A DNA stretch of 64,000 nucleotides, from contig NZ_CP107819.1 in assembly GCF_036346295.1 (NCBI RefSeq), positions 3,472,001-3,536,000 of the forward strand, in the 5' to 3' direction. The notes beneath the pieces are model-generated. The model saw only the letters and a program-made list of their open reading frames with translations. It was not told where the DNA came from and did no database searches. This document shows, in pieces, positions 8,566-16,298 of the stretch. How positions within the stretch are numbered: position 1 is the first letter of the stretch; every line of letters begins with the position of its first letter. The translations under genes were made by a program, and so were the position numbers. The DNA comes from Streptomyces sp. NBC_00536. GTDB lineage: Bacteria; Actinomycetota; Actinomycetes; Streptomycetales; Streptomycetaceae.

Positions 8566-9072
8566 TTACTTCTTGAGCCGCTGGACCCGCAGCACCGCGT
8601 GCACGCTGCTGGTCAGGACCTCTTCGTCACCGACGAAGCCCTTCAGGGTGTCGGCGTCGACGGGCTGGCCGGGGGCCGCCTGGGGCCAGGGGCGGGTGGC
8701 GAACAGGAAGTAGACCTGGTCGCTGTCGGCGGCCGCGGCCACCCACTCCGGCGGCGCGGTGCAGCGGGCGTTGAGGCCGATGTCCTCGCCCTCCACCGTG
8801 AGCGCGACCTGGTCGCCCTCGACGAGGATCTTCACCGGGAACTTGTGCGGGTGGGTGGTGCCGTCCAGCACCTCGTCGCCGACCCGCAGCCCCAGGTGCT
8901 CCAGCAGCCCGCGCGCGGACTCCGCGGCGGCCTCGTGGCCGTGCGGGCAGTCGCCCAGGGTGTAGGCGATGAGGTACGGAATGTTGTGCCCGTCCTCGGG
9001 ATCGCCGATCCACGCGAGCACCGAAAGGGTGCCGAGGTGGGACCGGTCGAGTTCGGTGTGAGTCGAAGTCAT
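8566..9072 (-). CDS. Conserved hypothetical protein (possibly DUF5949 family)
   Basis: A 168-residue protein starting MTSTHTELDRSHLGTLSVLAW. It has no signal peptide or membrane helix. It is rich in acidic residues, with conserved-looking segments such as NIPYLIAYTLGDCPHGHEAA and EWVAAAADSDQVYFLFATRP. I associate this type with a Streptomyces-restricted hypothetical family (DUF5949), but that assignment is from memory and unverified. The start is the ATG at 9070-9072; one three codons upstream is possible. It is convergent with the P450 gene. Function unknown. Confidence 0.65.
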   Translation of the reverse strand: MTSTHTELDRSHLGTLSVLAWIGDPEDGHNIPYLIAYTLGDCPHGHEAAAESARGLLEHLGLRVGDEVLDGTTHPHKFPVKILVEGDQVALTVEGEDIGLNARCTAPPEWVAAAADSDQVYFLFATRPWPQAAPGQPVDADTLKGFVGDEEVLTSSVHAVLRVQRLKK

Positions 9073-9129
9073 GGGCCGCACCTTAGTGCTCTTTCACCCC
9101 GCCCTTTTCCGGCCCGTCACCCGGGTGGG

Positions 9130-9738
9130 TCAGACCGTCCAGAATCCTTCTCCGGGATTCGCCTGCGTGTTCGCATCCTGGTATTGCAGGCGCACGATCC
9201 GCGCGTTTTCCGGGATTTCGAACACCACCCATCCCTCCGCCCGGTCACCGACGGAGAGGGAATCGAAGACGAGCGGTTTGCCGGTGGTCAGCTCACCCGT
9301 CTTGACCGCCGGATAGCGCTGCCCCGCGCTGTCGTACGCCCACATGCGCCCGAGCGCCCCGTACGTCGCACCGCCCACGTTGACGAACGACATCCCGGCG
9401 CCCACCCAGCGCTTGCCCCCGGCCGGCGCGAAGGCCGGGTCCACGCTGATCGCCGGATCGACGTACGAGCCGAGGACGGCCTGCAGGTGACGGCCGACCT
9501 GGCGGCCGCGCACCCGGAGGGGGTCACCCACCCGGGCGTCCTTGACCGCGGCCCCCGCGACCGCCCCCGCCGCCGGGGCGTCCTCGTCGGCGGCGCCGGG
9601 GACGCCGTCGTCGACCGGGACGGCCGGAGCGGCGGCGGGTGCGAGGGCGGCCCCCTCGTGGGCGCTCTGGCAGGCGGTGGAACCGAACAGCAGGAGCGGG
9701 AGGAGGGCGAGGGCGAAAACAGGGGCGGGCTGGCGCAT
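9130..9738 (-). CDS. Secreted lipoprotein with C-terminal beta-rich domain
   Basis: 202 residues. The N-terminus MRQPAPVFALALLPLLLFGS ends in the lipobox GSTAC, so the mature protein should be lipid-anchored at Cys23 outside the membrane. A ~40-residue Ala/Asp-rich spacer follows, then a ~140-residue domain with MSFVNVGGATYGALG and WVVFEIPENARIVRLQY, like the DUF4352/telokin-like extracellular proteins of Gram-positive bacteria. The start has GAAGGGA upstream on its strand. It is divergent from the next gene, leaving a 176-bp promoter region. The binding partner is unknown. Confidence 0.75.
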   Translation of the reverse strand: MRQPAPVFALALLPLLLFGSTACQSAHEGAALAPAAAPAVPVDDGVPGAADEDAPAAGAVAGAAVKDARVGDPLRVRGRQVGRHLQAVLGSYVDPAISVDPAFAPAGGKRWVGAGMSFVNVGGATYGALGRMWAYDSAGQRYPAVKTGELTTGKPLVFDSLSVGDRAEGWVVFEIPENARIVRLQYQDANTQANPGEGFWTV

Positions 9739-9914
9739 GCGGGATCCCTTCGGGGATGTATTTCGGTCAGTCTCACGCGCCCGAGCGGGCAATTGCACAC
9801 ACCGACACGATTCGACGCAGCGAGATACGGGGCGAAATACCGCCGGGTGACCTGCACAATGCGTTCCGGCGGAATCCACCGCCCGCATCCAGCCCGCATC
9901 CACCTGGAGGAACG

Positions 9915-10361
9915 ATGGGCCTGCCCGTATCCCGCATCGCGGTCGCGGCACTGTCCGCACTGGCCGCAACCGCCGCCTGCGCCGTACCTGCGAGCGCCGA
10001 ATCCGGCGGCAATATGATTACCGTCGAAAAGAGCGCCTCGATCTCCCAGGACGGCCGCGTCACCCTTTCCGGGGAATACCGCTGCCAGCCCGGTTCACCC
10101 GAGGGAGTACAGATCCAGACCCAGGTACGCCAGGACGGCAACAAGCTCGGCATGACCGCCGGCGCCGACTGCGACGGCGCGGTCCACGCGTGGTCCGCCA
10201 CCGGATCGATCGGTGTCGACCCGGGCTTCCACCCCGGGGACGCCGACGCGGACGCCCGGCTGACCGTCGCCCGGATCCACGGCGCGGCCCTGGTGCCGTC
10301 CGCGATCTCGCAGTCGACCCTCGCCCAGGACGGGCGGCACCTCACGATCGAAGGCCACTGA
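9915..10361 (+). CDS. Secreted protein, DUF6299-like
   Basis: 148 residues with a Sec signal peptide (MGLPVSRIAVAALSALAATA, cleavage after the ASA at about residue 28). The mature part has a repeated-strand pattern (GRVTLSGEYRCQPG, two Cys at about residues 57 and 92) that suggests a small disulfide-bonded beta-sandwich. I recall similar Streptomyces proteins filed as DUF6299; function unknown. The start is supported by GGAGG at 9906-9910. It is convergent with a small membrane-protein gene. Confidence 0.72.
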   Translation: MGLPVSRIAVAALSALAATAACAVPASAESGGNMITVEKSASISQDGRVTLSGEYRCQPGSPEGVQIQTQVRQDGNKLGMTAGADCDGAVHAWSATGSIGVDPGFHPGDADADARLTVARIHGAALVPSAISQSTLAQDGRHLTIEGH

Positions 10362-10414
10362 CGGACCCCGCCCCGCGGCCCGCTCCCGCCGCCCGGCCCG
10401 CCCGGTAGCCGCCA

Positions 10415-10588
10415 CTACCGGCAGTCCGGCGCCGCACCGGTCATCGACATGAAGGCCACCGACCGGCACTCCGGCGCCGCGTGCGCGCGGCCCGCCGTCC
10501 AGTCGGCGACCTTCGGCGCACCGGCCGCGATCACCGCGATCACCAGCGCCGTCAGCAGTACGAGCCCCCACGGCCGGATCCTTTCCAT
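10415..10588 (-). CDS. Small membrane-anchored hypothetical protein
   Basis: 57 residues: a short basic start (MERIRPW), one hydrophobic segment (GLVLLTALVIAVIAAG) and a ~30-residue tail with two Cys (AAPECRSVAF, APDCR). It may be a single-pass or secreted peptide with one disulfide. No family is recognised. A longer upstream start without better evidence exists. Convergent with the DUF6299-like gene. Confidence 0.45.
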   Translation of the reverse strand: MERIRPWGLVLLTALVIAVIAAGAPKVADWTAGRAHAAPECRSVAFMSMTGAAPDCR

Positions 10589-10641
10589 GACCGGATCATC
10601 ACCCCGGCCACCCCCCTCCACAACTCGGCGTGACGCGACGG

Positions 10642-12708
10642 TCACCTCAGGTCACCGGGGGCGTCGAACTCGCACCACACCGCCTTGCCGTCGCCCCTGG
10701 ACTCCACGCCCCAGTGCGTGGCCAGCGCGTCCACCAGCAGCAGCCCGCGCCCCGTCGTCGCCGCCTCCCCCGGAGTGCGCCTGCGCGGCCACACGCTGGA
10801 CCGGTCCTTGACCCACAGCCGGATCCGGCGGACCGGCTCCGGCAGCACCTCCATCGTCAGCACCGCGCCGCCGTCGGTGTGCAGCAGGGCGTTGACCAGC
10901 AGCTCCCCGGCCGCGAGCTCCACGTCGTCGGCGAGGTCCGGCACCCCCCAGTCGCGCAGCGCCTGGCGCAGCGCGTAGCGGGCCTCGGAGAGCCCCTCGG
11001 GATCCGCCTGGTGGACGTACTGGTGGATCCGCGGCGCCCGGTGCGTGCCCGGGTCCGGGGCCCTGCGCAGCACCAGCAGCGCCACGTCGTCGCCCGAGCC
11101 CCAGCGCTCCCACAGCCGGTCCAGCAGGTGGTCGGCGAGCGCCCCCGACTCCTGGGGGCCGGTGCGCACCGCGTGCGCGAGCGCCTCCATTCCGGTGGTG
11201 ATCGTCGTACCGGGCTCCTCCACCAGGCCGTCCGTGCACAGCACCAGGGTCTCGCCCGGGACCAGGTCGAGCCGGGTCTCGGGGAAGTCCTCCTGCTCGA
11301 AGACCGAGGCCAGGCCCAGCGGGAGGCCGCCGCGCAGGTTGGGCCAGCCGGTCCGCCCGTCGGTGTGCCGGATCAGCGGGCCCAGGTGTCCGGCGCGCAC
11401 CGCCCGTACGCCGCCCGTCTCCAGGTCGACCTGGGCGTACGTGCAGGTCGCGAAGCGTTCGGTGTCCAGCTCGGCCAGGAAGCGCGAGGCCCGCGCGAGG
11501 ACCGTGGAGGGCGGGTGGCCCTCCCCCGCGTAGGCCCTCAGTGCGATCCGCAGCTGGCCCATGATCGCCGCCGCGTGCGTGTCGTGGCCCTGGACGTCGC
11601 CGACCACGATCCCGACCCGGTCCCGGGGCAGCGCGATCACGTCGTACCAGTCCCCGCCGACCTCCCGGCCGCTCCACGCGGAGTGGTAGCGCACCGCGAT
11701 CTCGCCGCCCGTGATCTCCGGGATCCGCCGCGGCAGCATGGCGGCCTGCAGCCCGGTCGCGAACTCGCGCTCCTGGTCGAACAGGAGCGCCCGCTGGAGC
11801 GACTGGGCGACGATGCCCGCCAGGCCCAGGGACAGGTTCTGCTCCTCGGGGCTGAAGTCGCTGCGCCGCCGGTAGAAGAGCACCAGCCCGCCGATCGCCT
11901 TGGCCTGCGCGATCAGCGGCAGGTAGGCGGCCGCGTTGAACTTGATCCGCCCGAGGTAGGGCGCGAACAGCGGGAACTCGGCCGCCAGCTCGCCCAGGTC
12001 CGTGACGAAGCGCGCCTTGCGGGTGAGGACCGTCTGCGAGAGCGGCAGCGAGCCGTCCAACCGGGTGAACTTGCGCTCGCTGAGGATCTCCAGCGACTCC
12101 CCGCTCAGCGCGATGATCTTCATGGCGCCGTTCTCGACCAGCCCCAGCGCCAGGCCGTCCGCGCCGAGCCGCTCCAGCGCGCCCGCGCCGGTCAGGGTCG
12201 CCGTGACGTCGTCGACGGTCACCGCCCGCGACAGCGCCTCCGTGGTCCGCTGGACGATCGTGGTCTGCTGGGCGCGAGCCGACTCCAGCTTGCGCAGCAG
12301 CGTGGCGTGGGCCAGCTCGGCGGTCGCGTCCCGGACGATCCCCGCGATCCGCAGGGGGCGCCCGTCGGGATCGCGCAGGATCCGGCCCTGGGTGTGGGTC
12401 CACTGGTCACGGCCGTCGCGCCGCTGCACCGTGAAGTACGAGCCGTACGTCTCCCCGCCGCCGTCCAGAGCCGCCAGGACCGCGTCCCCCAGCCGGGCCC
12501 TGTCATCCGCGGGGATCCGCAGCCCCAGGCCCTCCGGGGTGTGGTCGAACTCCGCCGGCTCCAGGTCGAAGACCCCCATCGCGGCCGGGTCGAGGTTCAG
12601 GGTCCCGGCGCCCAGGTCCCACTCGAAGCTGCCCATGCCGTTCAGGGCGAGCCGGTCCGAGGCGCTGATCACGCCCGGTTCCGGTGCGTCGTGCTCCGCC
12701 GCTGCCAC
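10642..12708 (-). CDS. PAS-GAF-SpoIIE phosphatase with C-terminal HATPase (RsbU/RsbW-like regulator)
   Basis: 688 residues. Order seen: PAS domain (residues ~20-135, with GSFEWDLGAGTLNLDPAA), GAF domain (~150-310), PP2C/SpoIIE serine phosphatase (~330-550; GREVGGDWYDVIALP and GDVQGHDTHAAAIMGQLR carry the metal-binding Asp residues; GDDVALLVLR near the end), and a GHKL ATPase anti-sigma-factor-kinase-like domain (~570-685; ELAAGELLVNALLHTDGG and TTGRGLLLVDALA). Such proteins partner-switch anti-sigma-factor antagonists in response to signals. This one has no membrane helix, so the PAS and GAF domains should sense an intracellular ligand. The small gene 12 bp upstream may be cotranscribed. Confidence 0.9.
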   Translation of the reverse strand: MAAAEHDAPEPGVISASDRLALNGMGSFEWDLGAGTLNLDPAAMGVFDLEPAEFDHTPEGLGLRIPADDRARLGDAVLAALDGGGETYGSYFTVQRRDGRDQWTHTQGRILRDPDGRPLRIAGIVRDATAELAHATLLRKLESARAQQTTIVQRTTEALSRAVTVDDVTATLTGAGALERLGADGLALGLVENGAMKIIALSGESLEILSERKFTRLDGSLPLSQTVLTRKARFVTDLGELAAEFPLFAPYLGRIKFNAAAYLPLIAQAKAIGGLVLFYRRRSDFSPEEQNLSLGLAGIVAQSLQRALLFDQEREFATGLQAAMLPRRIPEITGGEIAVRYHSAWSGREVGGDWYDVIALPRDRVGIVVGDVQGHDTHAAAIMGQLRIALRAYAGEGHPPSTVLARASRFLAELDTERFATCTYAQVDLETGGVRAVRAGHLGPLIRHTDGRTGWPNLRGGLPLGLASVFEQEDFPETRLDLVPGETLVLCTDGLVEEPGTTITTGMEALAHAVRTGPQESGALADHLLDRLWERWGSGDDVALLVLRRAPDPGTHRAPRIHQYVHQADPEGLSEARYALRQALRDWGVPDLADDVELAAGELLVNALLHTDGGAVLTMEVLPEPVRRIRLWVKDRSSVWPRRRTPGEAATTGRGLLLVDALATHWGVESRGDGKAVWCEFDAPGDLR

Positions 12709-12720
12709 GCGTCACACCAC

Positions 12721-12951
12721 CTATCGGCCGGGCCAGCACGGCTGGGAGATCAGCCTCTCCCACTCCTCGTCAGGATGCCCCGGAAGGGTGCGTCCGGCCT
12801 CCCGCCAGCGCTTGACGAGAGAAAGGTAGATGGTCGGCTGATCTCCGTACGGCGGCTGCGGCGCCCCGGCGCGGCGGGGCGCGGCCGACTGCTCCGCGCG
12901 GCTCGCGGGAATGCGTACCCAGCCCCGGCCCTGTGCTCTTTCCGGGCTCAT
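12721..12951 (-). CDS. Small conserved-looking hypothetical protein
   Basis: 76 residues, with no signal or membrane segment. The basic N-terminal half is likely disordered; the C-terminal half (PTIYLSLVKRWREAGRTLPG, then DEEWERLISQ) looks like an amphipathic helical segment. It has a good ribosome-binding site (GAGGGG) before the ATG. It lies between the flavin monooxygenase gene and the PAS-SpoIIE gene on the same strand, only 12 bp from the latter. Function unknown; it might be a small partner of that regulator. Confidence 0.5.
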   Translation of the reverse strand: MSPERAQGRGWVRIPASRAEQSAAPRRAGAPQPPYGDQPTIYLSLVKRWREAGRTLPGHPDEEWERLISQPCWPGR

Positions 12952-12964
12952 CGCGGACCCCTCT

Positions 12965-13009
12965 CACTCCGGACAGGTTCACTCCGGACAGGTTCACACC
13001 GGATAGGTC
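12965..13009. repeat. Three 15-bp tandem repeats with in-frame stop codons
   Basis: CACTCCGGACAGGTT at 12965-12979 and 12980-12994, with a degenerate third copy at 12995-13009. On the coding (minus) strand each unit carries TGA in the frame of the monooxygenase gene, giving triple stop codons in a row. Confidence 0.75.
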
Positions 13010-14280
13010 TTCTGCCGCCCGGCGCCCGGGCCCCGCAGGGCGCTGCCGGCACCGGTGGAGCCCGGCAGCGGGCCCTGGGCGCGCAGGCGCCTGCGGACTC
13101 CTCTCACCAGTCTCCCCGCCGTGAAGCCCGCACCGTGCACGAATCGCATGGAAGGGCCGAAAGAGGGAGCCGTGAGCAGCCCCGCGAAGAACAGTCCCGG
13201 CCACGAGGACTCGAAGTACGGGCTCAGCTCGGGCGTGCCCGCCTCCCCGACCGTGTCCACCGCCGTACGCAGCCCCGCGTCCAGCAGCCCCAGCCGCCCC
13301 AGCCCCGGGCTGAAGCCGGTCGCCGCGATCACATGGGCGACGTCCAGGACCACCGACTCACCGGCGGGGCTGGTCAGCCCCAGCCGGGTCCGGTCACCGG
13401 CGGGCACCGCCCGGTGCAGGGCGTGCCCCATCAGCGCCGGGACCTGCCGTTCGAAGCGGTCCCGCAGCCACCAGGCCCCGGCCGGGCCCAGTTCGGTGGC
13501 CGCGATCCGCTCCCGGGTCGCGGCGGGCAGCCTGCGCACCGCCCAGGGCAGCTCCGACCAGGCCCAGCTGCGCCAGCCCGTGCCGAGCCCGCTGTGCGGG
13601 TCGCGCAGCGCGCGGGTCAGCGGGCGCTCCAGCGGCTGCGGGAGGGTGTTCCAGCGCAGCCGGGACCGCCGGGCCACCAGGCAGGGCCGGGCCCCGGCCT
13701 CGGCGAGCAGGGCGGCGGTCTCCAGCGCGGCCTGGCCCGCGCCGAGCACCGCGACCTCCTGGCCCGCGAACCGGGTCAGGTCGCGGTGGCCGCTGCTGTG
13801 CGAGTAGTGGGTCGGAGGCAGCTCGCGCAGCGCGGGCGGATGGTTCACGAAGGGCATCACCCCGACCGCGAGGGCGACCGTCCGGGCCAGCAGCGGCTCG
13901 CCCTCCGCCGTGGTGATCCGGAACCCGCTGCCCTGCGGGGTGACATCGGTGACCGTGACCTCCTCCACGGGGGGCGCGGCCTGCCGGGCGAACCAGAGCC
14001 CGTACGCGGAGAACGTCCCGATCGGCAGCGGAGTGCCGTGCTCCGCGGGGATTCCGCGGGTTGCGCAGTAGTCGGCCAGGGTGTGGCGCCCGTCCGGCGC
14101 GGACAGGTTCGACGACCAGGGCTCCGACTTGAGGTACATGCCGTCGGGCATGTGGTCCCGCCAGGAGGCCATCGGGCGGCCGAGCACCCTCACGCCGAGC
14201 CCGGCCGCCGCCGCGTGGGCGGCGACCGACAGCCCGTACGGGCCCGCGCCGACCACCACGAGATCCTCCATGCGCGTCAC
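12994..14280 (-). CDS. FAD-dependent monooxygenase / pyridine nucleotide oxidoreductase
   Basis: 428 residues. The N-terminal FAD-binding motif VVVGAGPYGLSVAAHAAAAG starts within ten residues of the start; an NADPH-binding Rossmann motif AVLGAGQAALETAALLAEAG follows at about residue 185. An ATGF-type segment (VIAATGFSPGLGRLG) lies near residue 325. This layout fits flavin-containing or N-hydroxylating monooxygenases; the substrate is unknown. I chose the GTG at 14278-14280 because GGAGG sits 7 nt upstream; an ATG three codons later is possible. It is downstream of the ATP-grasp gene but separated by a strong hairpin. Confidence 0.82.
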   Translation of the reverse strand: MTRMEDLVVVGAGPYGLSVAAHAAAAGLGVRVLGRPMASWRDHMPDGMYLKSEPWSSNLSAPDGRHTLADYCATRGIPAEHGTPLPIGTFSAYGLWFARQAAPPVEEVTVTDVTPQGSGFRITTAEGEPLLARTVALAVGVMPFVNHPPALRELPPTHYSHSSGHRDLTRFAGQEVAVLGAGQAALETAALLAEAGARPCLVARRSRLRWNTLPQPLERPLTRALRDPHSGLGTGWRSWAWSELPWAVRRLPAATRERIAATELGPAGAWWLRDRFERQVPALMGHALHRAVPAGDRTRLGLTSPAGESVVLDVAHVIAATGFSPGLGRLGLLDAGLRTAVDTVGEAGTPELSPYFESSWPGLFFAGLLTAPSFGPSMRFVHGAGFTAGRLVRGVRRRLRAQGPLPGSTGAGSALRGPGAGRQKTYPV

Positions 14281-14366
14281 GGCTGTTCCTCCATCCAGTC
14301 TCATACCGGCTCACACCGGTCTCACGGGCGACCGGCCCCCGCAGGGGCGGGGGCCGGATACAGCGG

Positions 14367-14392
14367 GGTCCGGGCCTGGCCGGGCCCGGACC
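14367..14392 (-). terminator. Terminator after the ATP-grasp gene
   Basis: GGTCCGGGCC (14367-14376) and GGCCCGGACC (14383-14392) form a perfect 10-bp stem with a 6-nt loop. A second stem, GGTGACCGG/CCGGTCACC at 14412-14434, overlaps the ATP-grasp stop codon. Confidence 0.55.
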
Positions 14393-14429
14393 TGGTTCAC
14401 CTGGTTCACCTGGTGACCGGGTCACCCGG

Positions 14430-16166
14430 TCACCGCGTCACCAGCCCGTCCGGCTCCGCCGGTTCGGCGGCGCCCGGGGGTGCGGGCGGGCCCGGCGCGC
14501 CGGGCGGGGACGGGAGTTCGGGCCCGCCGCGCTGCCGGGGCGCGCGGGCCACGGCACGCGCCGTGCGCCGCCCGCGCGCGGGGACACCGCTCAGCGTGTT
14601 CCACGCCCCGCGCGCCCCCTTGCCCGCACCGCGCCCCAGGAAGGCCGCGACCATCGCGAGGAAGGGCAGTACGTCGTCCGCGGCGAACCAGGCCAGCTCC
14701 ACCCGCCCGCGCTCGGCGGGCGGCACGGCCCGCACCGGCCCGGGCGCCCCGGCCCCGCCGGACGGCACCCGCCGCCCGGCGACACGCGGCACGTCGGCGC
14801 GCGGCACGTCGGCGCGCGGGCCGTCGGCACGCGGCCCCGCGACCCGCGCCCCGGTCCCGCCCCCGGCCGCCCCGGTCACCGCTTCCCGCACCGGGCCCGG
14901 CCCGCCCGCGGCACACGCACCGGCCGCTTCCTGCGCCGGGATCGGGCCGCCCGTAACGGCCTCGGGGCCCGGCCCGCCCACGGGCGCGGCGCCCGCCGCC
15001 GGGCCGGGGGCGCCCGCCGCGGCCGACCGCACCGCGCCGCCGGGCACCACACCCGGGCCCCGCCGCGCCAGCGGCCCCGGCAGCGGACCGCGCAGCGCCG
15101 CCAGCAGCGCGTAGTTCTCCGCGACGAACACCCGTCCGGGCCCGCCCACCGGCTCCGGCACCCGTTGCCCCGTCAGATCCAGGTAGAGCGCCTGTACGAC
15201 GTCCAGCCCGGCCCCGTCGGTGAACAGCCGGAACTGCGCGCCGGGCCGGGGGTTGAAGTCCACCAGCCGGAAGCAGCCCCGCTCGTCCCGGCGGAAGTCC
15301 AGGTCCAGGATCCCCTGGTAGCCGAGCCGCTCCGCGAGCCGCAGCCCCGCCTCCTCCACCGCCGGGTCGGGCAGCCAACGCCCCATCGCCGTCAGCCCCG
15401 TACGCACCGGCCACGACAGCTCCTTGCGCCCCGAACCGACGAGCAGCGGGTGCCCGCCCCGGGTGAAGCAGCCGTGGAAGAACCAGTCGGTGTCGGGCCC
15501 CGCGGGCAGGAACCGCTGGAGCAGCAGCGGGCTCCCGGCCTGCGCGGACCGCTCGTACAGCCGCCGCGCCTCGGCGGCGGTGTGCACGAGCGTGGTGCTG
15601 CGCAGCCCGGCGCCCGCGGGCAGCAGCCACGGGCGGCTCCACTTGGCGACCACCGGCAGCCCGAGTCGCCAGGCGGCCTCGGCCGCTTCGGCGGGGCTCT
15701 CGGGAATCACCGTCTCCGGGTGCGGGATCTCCCAGCGCGCGCAGAGCCGCGACAGCTCCGCCTTGTCGGCCACCCGGGCGGGCAGGCCGTCGGGCTGATG
15801 GGGGATCCGGAACCGGTCCTGGAGCACCGGCGCGATCCGCGACACCGCGATGGCGCTCAGGTCGTCCATGGCGACGAGCACCGCGGGGCGGCCGATCCGC
15901 TCCGCGACACCGGCCAGGCATTCCAGCAGCTCCTCGGGGCGTTCGGGGTCGACCCCGCCGGACGGGCCGGGGTGCACCGCGCGCAGGTAGCGCGACCGAC
16001 CCATGGGACCTCCCCCGGTCTCGACGACGGCATGGACCTCCACGCCCTTGCGCCCAAGGGATCTGACGGCGCCGAGGGTTCCGTGGTGGAACGGATTCCG
16101 ATCGAGTCTGAGCAGAACAGCGGGCACATGGTTGGCGAACGCGTGCATGGAAACGGTGTCTTTCAC
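14430..16166 (-). CDS. ATP-grasp carboxylate-amine ligase-like enzyme with long disordered tail
   Basis: 578 residues. The first ~370 form an ATP-grasp fold: VPAVLLRLDRNPFHHGTLG at the start, ADKAELSRLCARWEIPHP for domain entry, GLPVVAKWSRPWLLPAGAG for the ATP-binding lysine strand, and LDLDFRRDERGCFRLVDFNP for metal-binding acidic residues. Members ligate amino or acyl groups (D-aspartate ligase and carnosine-synthase-like proteins). Residues ~380-578 are Ala/Gly/Pro-rich with short internal repeats (RADGPRADVPRADVPR) and one hydrophobic patch (DVLPFLAMVAAFLG). The start could be the GTG at 16166 or the ATG at 16148; neither has a strong ribosome-binding site. It is divergent from the GH26-like gene. 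A role in modifying a surface polymer is only inferred from neighbours. Confidence 0.72.
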   Translation of the reverse strand: MKDTVSMHAFANHVPAVLLRLDRNPFHHGTLGAVRSLGRKGVEVHAVVETGGGPMGRSRYLRAVHPGPSGGVDPERPEELLECLAGVAERIGRPAVLVAMDDLSAIAVSRIAPVLQDRFRIPHQPDGLPARVADKAELSRLCARWEIPHPETVIPESPAEAAEAAWRLGLPVVAKWSRPWLLPAGAGLRSTTLVHTAAEARRLYERSAQAGSPLLLQRFLPAGPDTDWFFHGCFTRGGHPLLVGSGRKELSWPVRTGLTAMGRWLPDPAVEEAGLRLAERLGYQGILDLDFRRDERGCFRLVDFNPRPGAQFRLFTDGAGLDVVQALYLDLTGQRVPEPVGGPGRVFVAENYALLAALRGPLPGPLARRGPGVVPGGAVRSAAAGAPGPAAGAAPVGGPGPEAVTGGPIPAQEAAGACAAGGPGPVREAVTGAAGGGTGARVAGPRADGPRADVPRADVPRVAGRRVPSGGAGAPGPVRAVPPAERGRVELAWFAADDVLPFLAMVAAFLGRGAGKGARGAWNTLSGVPARGRRTARAVARAPRQRGGPELPSPPGAPGPPAPPGAAEPAEPDGLVTR

Positions 16167-16298
16167 CTAGTCGGACCAAGCGGAGAGGGTGCGCAGCTGC
16201 GAATGGCCTACGCTGCGGCCACCGGACAGGCCATTCGTCAGATGTGATGCCTAACGTCTTTGGTAAGCACACCGATTCGGGGAAGCTCGGGAGACGCC

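Noticed and set aside
10630..15114. 1494-codon plus-strand open frame
   Set aside because: Antisense of the SpoIIE-type, monooxygenase and ATP-grasp genes; no domain recognisable.
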